Assembly (NCBI RefSeq): GCF_025961575.1
Contig: NZ_JAOQNX010000002.1
Coordinates: 62,001 to 126,000 of the forward strand
Direction: 5' to 3'
DNA length: 64,000 nt
DNA from: Rhodoblastus acidophilus
GTDB lineage: Bacteria > Pseudomonadota > Alphaproteobacteria > Rhizobiales > Beijerinckiaceae
The position numbers and the translations under genes were made by a program. Shown one piece after another: positions 43,107 to 51,085 of the stretch (position 1 is the first letter of the stretch; each line of letters begins with the position of its first letter). The notes under the pieces were generated by a model. It made no database searches and was not told where the DNA came from. It was given only the letters and a program-made list of their open reading frames with translations.

Positions 43107-43880
43107 GTCGGTCGGCCCCAAGAAATCACTCGACAAAAATCACAGGAACGTCCGAGGAACGGCTCCTGAGTTTTCGAAACCCACGGGCACAAGACCCGAA
43201 TCTTTGCGAATCAAAGCTAGCACGCTAACCTGGCATCGTCCGGAGCGTCACACGGTCCCAAATCTAGATTTTCGTCACCTTTATCTCGCCATGGTAACCG
43301 ATGCTCGAGGATGTTGTCGCGGATTGTCTGGCGGCCCGCTTTCCCCTTGCGCTGGATTATCGACTTCGCCGTTTCACCTGCGGCACGGGCTCTAACGCGA
43401 TCTGATATGACGTGCGCCCACTGACCGCGCGGCGGCAGGCGTCATCGGCACAACAAGCCATCCTCCCCCGCCGTTGCAAAAGGCGCGGATAGCACCCCGC
43501 CCTATCCGCCTCGGACCCCTCTTTTTTCCTACGCAATTCCAGCAATAACTGAGCCATTGACTCGGGATTCGGGATCTGCGCTTTTTAACAAAGAACATAA
43601 GTTGAACCTGAAATTCGTTATATTCGGCAGTTCGTTGCCGCACTTTAACCAGCGTGGAGTTCGCCATGCGTATTGCAGGCATCGACATTCCCAAGCTCAT
43701 CGCTCCGGCGGTCCTAAGGGAACGACTGCTCGGTCTCGCCGCACTGATATGATGCGCGCTGTCGCCTGAGCGCAGCTCCGCCGGGCAATCCTCCGCAAGC
43801 AAATCATCACGCGCTGCCGCCGGTCAACCGGACGGCCTTCGCTGCCCTTTGCCCCTCCGGGGCGGAAGAGGAGAACGATC
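43107..43880. other. Intergenic region upstream of two divergent operons
   Basis: About 770 bases between the DUF499 operon (minus) and the DUF6634/FtsH-like operon (plus). It must contain both promoters. Only a 28-codon open frame (43666-43752) is protein-like. No RNA gene, transposon end or repeat array is evident to me. Confidence 0.45.
43666..43752 (+). CDS. Possible 28-aa peptide upstream of DUF6634 gene
   Basis: ATG 43666 follows GCGTGGAGTTCGCC and opens a 28-codon frame starting MRIAGIDIPKLIAPAVLRER, ending in TGA. The peptide is amphipathic. It lies 128 bases before the DUF6634 start. It could be a leader peptide; evidence is limited to the start context. Confidence 0.25.
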   Translation: MRIAGIDIPKLIAPAVLRERLLGLAALI

Positions 43881-44213
43881 ATGCACGCCCGCATCATTTA
43901 CCCCGGAACTGGCCCGGACATCTATCGCCTATCCAAGGCTCTGACGGAGGACTTGGAGAAGATCGTCGCCGGCCTTGGGCCGACCGCCGCCGAATTGGCG
44001 TCAGCGCCCATCATCGACAACTGGTCGTTTGTGCCTCGACCGGAGATGGCGCTGGCAGGGCTGATTTCCGGCCATCCTCTCTTGGGGACAAAACACGGAA
44101 TCACATCAGAAATTTTCGCGTTGGACGAGACACGTTCGTGGGTCCGGACGTGGACAAGATGGTACCGCCTAGGCCGCCAAGCCGGCGTTGACGATGATCG
44201 GAAATCCCAATGA
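43881..44213 (+). CDS. DUF6634 family protein
   Basis: A 110-residue protein that reads MHARIIYPGTGPDIYRLSKA and later LISGHPLLGTKHGITSEIFALDETRSWVRTWTRWYRLGR. The GHPxLG...I-T-S-x-x-x-A-L-D...W-x-R-T-x-x-R-W-Y-R-L-G pattern matches what I recall of DUF6634, small proteins of mobile regions in rhizobia. It starts 6 bases after GGAGAACGATC (good ribosome-binding site) and its stop overlaps the FtsH-like start (ATGA). Role unknown. Confidence 0.65.
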   Translation: MHARIIYPGTGPDIYRLSKALTEDLEKIVAGLGPTAAELASAPIIDNWSFVPRPEMALAGLISGHPLLGTKHGITSEIFALDETRSWVRTWTRWYRLGRQAGVDDDRKSQ

Positions 44214-46168
44214 CCGACGACGACAGGCCTGACGACAGCGACGACGACGACTCCAGGAACGATGTCGTCGCTCCCTGCCCTTCCGACGGAAGGAAAAAGC
44301 GCTTGAAAACGTCCGCGCGCCGAGAGCTGATCGACCTGATCGTCGGTCAGGCTGTTGGCGCCTCGCTCATGCGGCGGCTGAAAACTCTAACCGGGAGGCC
44401 GCTCGTCGTCTCGGTGAAAGCTCCGGGCGCGGACTGGTGCAAACCGCTGGTTGGCGCGTTTCTTCGAACAAACGCCATGGCCATCCTCCGGGACGGTTCC
44501 ACGAAGGGTGACAATGCCGAGAAAGGCAACGATGTCGTTTCCGAAGCTCTGAGCGAGGGCAAGCATGTCGTCGGTGTCAGCCATCTACCGGAGGCCCTGC
44601 TGCCGGCGACACTGACGCGGGCCGCCGACGCGCGGGTGGAGGCGAAGCATCCCGATGGCAAAATTATCCGGCGGCTGATCTCTATGTGCGTCGGCAGACC
44701 GCCGAAGAACATTCCCGAAGACATCGTCGCCGGGCTGTCGTTCGACGACATCGTTTCGGCCTTCCGGCGCGGCGCGACGCCGTCGCAGGTGGTTGCGGCG
44801 CTGGCGGCGGCGTCCTCCGCGAAGTGCCGCGTCTCCGTTGAGGACAGCACGCCGCCACTGGACCGGATGCCCGGATATGCGCGGGAGCTGCGGGAGTGGG
44901 CGTTCGCCCTCGCAGAGGATGTCGATGCATGGCGGCGCCACGAACGGGAGTGGCGGTCGATCTCGTCGTCTGTCGTTCTCGCCGGCCCGCCGGGCACCGG
45001 AAAAAGTTTGTTCGCACGATCACTGGCGGCCACTCTTAAGGTTCCGATGATCGCGACCTCTGTCGCCCAGTGGTTTGGGACGACCGCCGGCTATCTTGAT
45101 TCCGTGATCAAGGCTGCCGACGCCGCGTTCGAGGGCGCACGCGCCGCCGCTAGGAACGGCGGCACGGGGTGCCTGCTCCTGCTCGATGAACTCGATGCGA
45201 TTCCGAACAGGAACAATGTCGATGATCGGCATGCAGCGTGGTGGACGACCCTGACGACCGGCCTCCTGCTCAGGCTGGACTCGGCCACCAGCGACCGCGA
45301 GGGCGTCATCCTTGTCGGCGCGACCAACCATGTCGAGAACCTCGACCCCGCGCTCATCAGGCCGGGCCGCTTCGACAAGATTCAAGTCGTTGGTTTTCCT
45401 GACTCGGTTGGGCTTGCAGAGATTATTTCCTTCCACATGGACGGCGCCATGTCGCCTGCCGATGTCCTGCCGCTTGCCCGCACGCAGGCCGGTTCGACGG
45501 GCGCCGAGGCAGCGCAGTGGGCGAAGGACGCGCTCAGGAGGGCGCGGACGGCGGGGCGGAACGTCTGTTTCGACGACCTCGTCGCCGCCATCACCAGCGG
45601 CGCCGAGATGTCGCCGGGCGACCGCCGGGTGACCGCCATCCACGAAGCCGGCCACGCCGTCGTCGGCGTCGTCGTCGGCAGGAGGATCGAGGCCGTCTCC
45701 ATCCTGAGCAAGGGAAGCACCGCAGGCGCGACGTCGATGCGCCGCGCAGGCAGCTGCTTCCTCCCGATGGACGATATCGAAAAGGAAGTCACCGTGCTGC
45801 TGGCAGGCAGGGCGGCGGAGATGGTCGTCCTCGGACGGGCGTCCGGCAGCGCCGAAAGCGATATCCGGGAGGCGACGAGCCTCGTCGCCGCCGCGCACGG
45901 CAGCTTCGGCCTCGGCGACGACCTGCTGTACCGCGGGTCGAGAGAAAAGGCGACCGAGCTGATCACGTTCGATCCGGCCTTCCGGCGTCTGGTCTCCGAG
46001 CATCTCGGCAGGCTGATGGACGCGACGCTCGACATCGTCAGGCGCGACCGGGCCGCGGTCGAAGCCATCGCCGACGCGTTGGTCGAGCGTGGATATGTCG
46101 AGGGCGACGACGCCGAGCGGATCGTCAAAGGCGCCGCGCCGATCATCGAAAAAGGAGACACACGATGA
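44210..46168 (+). CDS. Soluble FtsH-like AAA+ zinc protease (M41)
   Basis: A 652-residue protein combining an AAA+ ATPase and a zinc peptidase. Walker A GPPGTGKS is at 259-266, Walker B is LLLLDELDAI, the second region of homology is GATNHVENLDPALIRPGRFDK, and the M41 site HEAGH is at 478-482. Unlike FtsH, the N-terminus has no membrane helix; instead a highly acidic start (DDDRPDDSDDDDSRND) precedes a 250-residue unknown domain. It would therefore work in the cytoplasm, degrading unknown substrates. It is coupled to the DUF6634 gene and the small gene after it by ATGA overlaps at both ends, and stands just upstream of the Tn7-like genes on the same strand. Confidence 0.85.
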   Translation: MTDDDRPDDSDDDDSRNDVVAPCPSDGRKKRLKTSARRELIDLIVGQAVGASLMRRLKTLTGRPLVVSVKAPGADWCKPLVGAFLRTNAMAILRDGSTKGDNAEKGNDVVSEALSEGKHVVGVSHLPEALLPATLTRAADARVEAKHPDGKIIRRLISMCVGRPPKNIPEDIVAGLSFDDIVSAFRRGATPSQVVAALAAASSAKCRVSVEDSTPPLDRMPGYARELREWAFALAEDVDAWRRHEREWRSISSSVVLAGPPGTGKSLFARSLAATLKVPMIATSVAQWFGTTAGYLDSVIKAADAAFEGARAAARNGGTGCLLLLDELDAIPNRNNVDDRHAAWWTTLTTGLLLRLDSATSDREGVILVGATNHVENLDPALIRPGRFDKIQVVGFPDSVGLAEIISFHMDGAMSPADVLPLARTQAGSTGAEAAQWAKDALRRARTAGRNVCFDDLVAAITSGAEMSPGDRRVTAIHEAGHAVVGVVVGRRIEAVSILSKGSTAGATSMRRAGSCFLPMDDIEKEVTVLLAGRAAEMVVLGRASGSAESDIREATSLVAAAHGSFGLGDDLLYRGSREKATELITFDPAFRRLVSEHLGRLMDATLDIVRRDRAAVEAIADALVERGYVEGDDAERIVKGAAPIIEKGDTR

Positions 46169-46395
46169 TCGAACTGGACGGCCTCGACGAGCTGATCGCG
46201 AAAATCTTGATGCTTCGAAAAAGCCTCGGCAAACGGATTTATCGCGATGCGATTACGAAGGCATCGGCGGCAGTCGGACAGACCGCCCTTGCCGAAGCGG
46301 AAAGGCGCGCTGCGAAGCGATCAGGAAAGCGACGACCTACCGCCGTTGTCATCAGATTTCCAGTGACGAGACGGAAACCGGGAGAACAACGCTGA
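46165..46395 (+). CDS. Small basic hypothetical protein (76 aa)
   Basis: Reads MIELDGLDELIAKILMLRKS, then YRDAITKASAAVGQTALAEA, with a basic C-terminus (RRAAKRSGKRRPTAVVIRFP). The start overlaps the FtsH-like stop (ATGA), so it is likely translated. The basic tail could bind nucleic acid. Not recognised. Confidence 0.55.
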   Translation: MIELDGLDELIAKILMLRKSLGKRIYRDAITKASAAVGQTALAEAERRAAKRSGKRRPTAVVIRFPVTRRKPGEQR

Positions 46396-46814
46396 TGCTC
46401 TTCAGTCCGATTTCTTCAATCTCGAGTCGATCGATTCGATCGCTACTTCCGGAAAACGCTGGGTATTTTCGGAAACCAACATTGGGGCGACTCAATTATC
46501 GCCGGTCGTCAAGATAGATTCTGCAATCGTCTTGGCTCATATTTGCGCTGTTCCGCACGGGGCGCGTTGGTGCCTCGCTGGAGTCGAGGAGACCGACGAA
46601 GAAAGCTTAGCCTAATAAGAACGCTCCGAGGATTTGCGTCCCCGGAGCGCGCATAAATCCACGCCGTTCGACCGATTGGGAAAGGGAGCGAACGGCATTT
46701 CACCGACGTCGCTGCCGCGACGGCGACAGGGACAATTTGCGCCGGCCTCCACCCGAACGTCAAGCGCGAATATCCCTGACCGAAGCGGCGGACGTCCTAA
46801 CGGGGACGACCACA
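46396..46814. other. Region upstream of tnsA, expected site of a transposon end
   Basis: A 420-base non-coding stretch ahead of tnsA. In Tn7-type elements the end with TnsB-binding repeats lies here. Two loosely similar stretches (TTCCGGAAAACGCTGGG near 46448 and TTTCGGAAACCAACATTGGG near 46468) are visible but too divergent to call as binding sites. An open frame running into tnsA from 46737 begins with TTG and is not used. Confidence 0.4.
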
Positions 46815-47630
46815 ATGGCGGAAACCGAAGGCGGCGCCAATTGCACCCCCATGCCATTATGGCGGGGCGTGGACATAGAGAACGAGCGCCGTTTTGCGCT
46901 TGATAAGAGGGTATTTAACACTGCGGCCACCATTGTCGTTGCGGAGAACGGCGGTCCGCTGCGCACGATCGTGACCGGCGGCAAGATCCACTACACGGGC
47001 GACTTCCAAAGCCGCAAGAACGGACGGACCTGCTCGTGGGAATCGGAGCAGGTCGAGCTGCCCGGAATGATGGAAGCCGAGGTGCTCACCACCGTAAAAT
47101 GGTGGCTTGCTCAGCCCTTCCGGTGCGAGATCCAGGACGGCCCCAAGAAGCTCGTCTACACGCCAGATCAAGTGCGCCGCGTGCTGGAAGGCGACACGTG
47201 GCGTGTCCTCGTTATCGAGTACAAGCGGGACTTATCCGAGGCCGAAAGGGACGAGGACTACGCGCGCAAGCTGGATGCGTTCAGGCAGCTCTGCCGCGGC
47301 GTGGGCTGGCGGTTCGAAATCCGCGACAAGAAAAGCCTCGGCACGCCGACCTACCGCCGCAATGTCGAAATGATTGCACTCGACCGGCGGACCCACGTGG
47401 CGCTGCGAGACCTCGACGCCATCCGCGCGCTCGCCGAGGACGGCGCCTTCGCATACGGCGCGGGATGCGAAAGACTCGGCGGCTACGTGGCCGGCAAAAA
47501 GAAACTGCACGCGATGATGGTGCGCCGTCTGGTCTCGATTCCGCTGACCCGCACAATCCTCCGCGATACACCTGTCGCGCTCGTCGATCGCTCGCGCGAG
47601 CCGATTGGCGGCAGCGGCCTGTTCGACTGA
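46815..47630 (+). CDS. tnsA: TnsA-like endonuclease
   Basis: A 271-residue protein of the TnsA family, which cuts the 5' ends of the transposon during cut-and-paste transposition. The catalytic core is a restriction-endonuclease fold: an E in SWESEQVELPG (E76 or E78), D118 in VYTPDQV, and E135/K137 in VLVIEYKRD. A wHTH C-terminal part (RNVEMIALDRRTHVALRDLDAIRAL, then RLVSIPLTRTILRDTPV) follows. ATG 46815 is preferred over TTG 46737. TnsB starts 9 bases after its stop. Length matches Tn7 TnsA (273). Confidence 0.9.
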   Translation: MAETEGGANCTPMPLWRGVDIENERRFALDKRVFNTAATIVVAENGGPLRTIVTGGKIHYTGDFQSRKNGRTCSWESEQVELPGMMEAEVLTTVKWWLAQPFRCEIQDGPKKLVYTPDQVRRVLEGDTWRVLVIEYKRDLSEAERDEDYARKLDAFRQLCRGVGWRFEIRDKKSLGTPTYRRNVEMIALDRRTHVALRDLDAIRALAEDGAFAYGAGCERLGGYVAGKKKLHAMMVRRLVSIPLTRTILRDTPVALVDRSREPIGGSGLFD

Positions 47631-47639
47631 GGCGGGCCG

Positions 47640-50000
47640 ATGGGGACGCAACTGATCCTTGATTTCGGGCGCGAGGCCGTCGTGACGAAGCACGCGCTGA
47701 AGTCCGGCGACGTCTACGAACTCGACGGTGTGCGGTACGTTTACAATCAGTCATTCGCCGCTCCCGAGGGCACGGCTCCCGAGGATTGGGCGGAACTGAA
47801 CGAATACCTCTTCCTCAGGGAGCGCGACGGAGTCCGGCTGCAACTCACCGAGCGCAGGCTCGACGAGTTAATCTACGACCGTCTGTTCAAGCCGGCAAAG
47901 GAGGGCAAGTCGCTGCCGCGACCGCTTCCGCCCGATGGCCCCAAGGACCCCAAGGCGCGGATGCGTCAGTTCTGGTGCGAACGCTACGACGAAATCCAGC
48001 CCATGAAGTCGGACGCCTCGCTGAAGGCGTTCGTCGAGGACGTGATCGCCAAGTATAAGAACGACGCCGAGTTCCAAGGCTTTCCCGGTTACCCGGAGAA
48101 AATCCCTCATTACTGGTCCATCTGCGACTGGGTCGAAAAGCGGGGATATCCCGGTTGCCGCCCCCTGTACTTGATGTGTTCGAAACGCTCCGGACGCAAC
48201 CATTTTCCGCGCGTCGTCGAGGATCTGATCAACGAGGCGATCGTCTGGTATTGGAGCGGGACTACGCGCGATCGGGTGAGCGCCCACATCCAGATCAAGG
48301 AGGCAATACGGCAGCTCAACAAGAAGGCGGAGCAGGATGGTGGCAAGCCGCTGCCAGTGCTGGCCTATTCGACGTTCTGCCGCAGGGTGTTCGAGTCCGA
48401 GAACAGAGCGACGTGGGGCGCCAAGTACGGCGAGAAGGCGGCGATAGCGCGCTTCGACGGCACGAACCCGCTGCCGGAGGCGAAGCGGATACTCCACGTC
48501 GTGTTGATCGATTCCACGACCGTGGACACGCACCTCGTTCTCGGAGACGACCTCCTGCCATTGGGCAGGCCAACGGTGAATTTCGCCGTGGACCTCTATT
48601 CGCGAGCGCTGCTCGCGATCTTCCTCACCTTTGAGCAGCCCAACCTCCACATGGCTATGGCGACACTTAAGAGGGTGCTGCTGCCGAAGCTGGATCTGAT
48701 GAACGCATTCCCCGAAATGCGGGTCACGCTGGAGCCGTATGGCACGCCATCGATCGTCGTCGTGGACAACGCGTGGGCGCAGGCGGGACACTCATATCGC
48801 GACGCCTGTGCCGACATGGGCATCGACCTGCGCTTCGCGCCGATCCATACGCCGCAAGCGAAGCCTTACGTTGAGCGGATCGTCGACACGTTCCACCGGC
48901 TCGTCTTCCACAAGGCGCCGGGGGGCATCCCCTACGACACCAAGGTTCTCCGCAAGCTCGGCTTCGATCCGCAGAAGACGCAAGTCCTCGACATCAACGA
49001 GCTTTGGGAGCGGGTGATCGAGGCCATGAACGTCTACCACCTCAAAGAGCACGACGGCATCGGCGTGGCGCCGATCATTGCATGGAGGGCAAGCGCCTTG
49101 GTTCACGGCATAGACGTATGCCCGAACCCGGATCATCTCGAAGCCGCCGCCGGCGAGGTGCTCGAGGCCAGCCTGACGCGACAGGGCATCAAGCTCGAAG
49201 GCGTTGTCTACCACGACCAGCGAACCGTGACGCACCTGATGGACAGGTTGGCGCCCATCGATTCATTGAAGTCAAAGCGCCGGACCTCGCAGCGCGCGCG
49301 TGTGAAGATCAAGCGCAACCCGGCGGACCTGACAGTCATCCATGTCTGGAACCGGCGCGACGAGGAATACGTGCCGCTGCCAGCGGATAACGCGAATTTC
49401 CTTATGGGCCTGACCAAGACTCAAGCCAAGACCATCAAGATCATGGCGGAGCAGGCCGGACTGCCGTTCGACACGGACGTGGAGTGCTGCAAGGCGCGCG
49501 TTCAGCTCATCCAGAGACTGGAGGACGCCAAGCCACAGTGGCTGAAGGATGAGGAGAAGAAGCGGCAACGCATTCTGCTCGCCGATCGCCCCGGGCTGAT
49601 CTCCGGCAGCATTCTCCGCGTCGCCGCCGCGCCCGCCCGCCACGATGGCATGGCGCCGATCATCGACGAGTCTGGCGTCCACGTCCCCATCGACCACGGA
49701 AGGCGCGCCGGCGGGGGCGAAGCCGTAAAGGGTTCGCGGCGCGGCGGGAAAGCTGCAACCCGCAAAGCCACGGCGACCCGGCGCAACTCCAAGGCGCTTT
49801 CGGACGCCCTGAACGCGCAGGCCGCGGCAGAGCGCGAGAGCCCTTCGGTCAAAACAGTGCATCCGGCGAAGGTCGAGTTTTCGGTGCCGCCGCGTTCGCC
49901 GCCGTCCGAAGGAAAGCTTTCAATGCGCGAGCAAATTTTGGCCAGCCTGGCGGCATCAGAGGGATGGGGCCCGGGCTCCCAGCCATCGAAGAAGGAGTAG
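47640..50000 (+). CDS. tnsB: TnsB-like DDE transposase
   Basis: A 786-residue Mu/TniA-type transposase that joins 3' ends to target DNA. The RNase H catalytic triad is D291 (VLIDSTTVD), D376 (VVVDNAWAQ) and E412 (KPYVERIVD); D376 to E412 leaves 35 residues between, a DD35E spacing. N-terminal helix-turn-helix domains (residues about 80-270) bind the ends; the C-terminal beta barrel and tail (Arg/Ala-rich, ending PGSQPSKKE) contact TnsC. TnsC begins 5 bases after its stop. The C-terminal 100 residues are low-complexity. Confidence 0.93.
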   Translation: MGTQLILDFGREAVVTKHALKSGDVYELDGVRYVYNQSFAAPEGTAPEDWAELNEYLFLRERDGVRLQLTERRLDELIYDRLFKPAKEGKSLPRPLPPDGPKDPKARMRQFWCERYDEIQPMKSDASLKAFVEDVIAKYKNDAEFQGFPGYPEKIPHYWSICDWVEKRGYPGCRPLYLMCSKRSGRNHFPRVVEDLINEAIVWYWSGTTRDRVSAHIQIKEAIRQLNKKAEQDGGKPLPVLAYSTFCRRVFESENRATWGAKYGEKAAIARFDGTNPLPEAKRILHVVLIDSTTVDTHLVLGDDLLPLGRPTVNFAVDLYSRALLAIFLTFEQPNLHMAMATLKRVLLPKLDLMNAFPEMRVTLEPYGTPSIVVVDNAWAQAGHSYRDACADMGIDLRFAPIHTPQAKPYVERIVDTFHRLVFHKAPGGIPYDTKVLRKLGFDPQKTQVLDINELWERVIEAMNVYHLKEHDGIGVAPIIAWRASALVHGIDVCPNPDHLEAAAGEVLEASLTRQGIKLEGVVYHDQRTVTHLMDRLAPIDSLKSKRRTSQRARVKIKRNPADLTVIHVWNRRDEEYVPLPADNANFLMGLTKTQAKTIKIMAEQAGLPFDTDVECCKARVQLIQRLEDAKPQWLKDEEKKRQRILLADRPGLISGSILRVAAAPARHDGMAPIIDESGVHVPIDHGRRAGGGEAVKGSRRGGKAATRKATATRRNSKALSDALNAQAAAERESPSVKTVHPAKVEFSVPPRSPPSEGKLSMREQILASLAASEGWGPGSQPSKKE

Positions 50001-50005
50001 TGGAG

Positions 50006-51085
50006 ATGGACGACAGGAAACGGACGTGGTCGCAGGATTATCGGGCGCTGCATTGGGCGATCAACGACGCGCCCGACGTCACCATGCACCCGGACTACGA
50101 TCGTCACATTGCGGAGTTCCGGAACATATTCATCGAGCACCCTCGTCTCACCTACATGCACAAGGCTTTCAACAGCCTCAGGAGGGAGGCGCTTATCAAT
50201 CGCGGGAAGGAGCAGTTCGTCGTGCCTGTCATCGGGCCATCACAGTCGGGCAAGACGACGGCCATCGAGAGCTATGTTGAATTGATCAAGAAAAAGAAGG
50301 ACATACCAAAGGGCCACATGCCTGTCGTGCGCGTCAACCTTTCGCCGCGCTCGAGCTTGAAGCAGTTCCAGTCGGACATTCTGGCTCCCCTCGTCATTGA
50401 CGACACGGGCTATTGCGACACTTCCGAACTCACCAGCGGGACGGAAGCCGAGTTCCGGGCCCGGGTTCGGCGCTATGCTGAGCTTCGAAGGACCGAATTG
50501 ATCGTAATCGACGAAGCGCAGCACGTTCTTCGGGCCAACAACCCCCACAGGGCGAAGCAAGTGGCCGACATGGTGAAGCTGATGTCGATCGAGGGAGCGA
50601 CGGCCTTTGCCGTCGTCGGCACCGAGGAGTCGTGGCCGATCTTCCACTCCAATGGAGACCAGACGCCCTATCGTTGCATGGAGCCGTTGATCCTCAGCCC
50701 GCTCGACTTCGAGGACGAGAAGGAAGCCAAGATGTTCAAGGGCTACGTCGCCTTGCTGGACGAGAAGCTCACACAGCATCACTTAACGTCCGAATACAGC
50801 GATTTCGCTGAAGGAGATATGCCAGCCGCCTTTTGGGAGGTGACCCGCGGAATTCTGGAACGCGTGTCGCGGGTCGTCAGAACCGCTTGGCAATATTCTT
50901 TTGCGCTCGGCTCTCCTCGCGTGGAAAGGATGCACCTCGCCGCGGCGATCGACAGGTGGGCATTCCCTCTCAACCTGTGCCGCACTAATCCCTTCCGCGA
51001 CGGCGCCCGCGAAATCCACGTGATCAAGGACGAATGGGTTAGGAATCCCTCTCCTGAGAGGGCATGGGAAAGAGCCTGCATATGA
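50006..51085 (+). CDS. tnsC: TnsC-like AAA+ ATPase
   Basis: A 359-residue ATPase of the TniB/TnsC family that links target recognition to the transposase. Walker A is GPSQSGKTT, Walker B is LIVIDEAQHVL, followed by FAVVGTEESWP as sensor. The ATG at 50006 reads MDDRKRTWSQDYRALHWAIN and follows GGAGTAGTGGAG; a longer frame upstream to 49964 overlaps the TnsB end. The stop overlaps tniQ by 4 bases (ATGA). Confidence 0.9.
   Translation: MDDRKRTWSQDYRALHWAINDAPDVTMHPDYDRHIAEFRNIFIEHPRLTYMHKAFNSLRREALINRGKEQFVVPVIGPSQSGKTTAIESYVELIKKKKDIPKGHMPVVRVNLSPRSSLKQFQSDILAPLVIDDTGYCDTSELTSGTEAEFRARVRRYAELRRTELIVIDEAQHVLRANNPHRAKQVADMVKLMSIEGATAFAVVGTEESWPIFHSNGDQTPYRCMEPLILSPLDFEDEKEAKMFKGYVALLDEKLTQHHLTSEYSDFAEGDMPAAFWEVTRGILERVSRVVRTAWQYSFALGSPRVERMHLAAAIDRWAFPLNLCRTNPFRDGAREIHVIKDEWVRNPSPERAWERACI

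Noticed and set aside
46440-46490. Candidate TnsB-binding direct repeats (CGGAAA...TGGG)
   Set aside because: The two or three copies share only short cores, occur near 54.4 kb by chance as well, and no terminal TGT/ACA or target duplication could be matched.
46740-46815. N-terminal extension of TnsA from TTG 46737
   Set aside because: The extra 26 residues have no match to TnsA and there is a good ATG at 46815.
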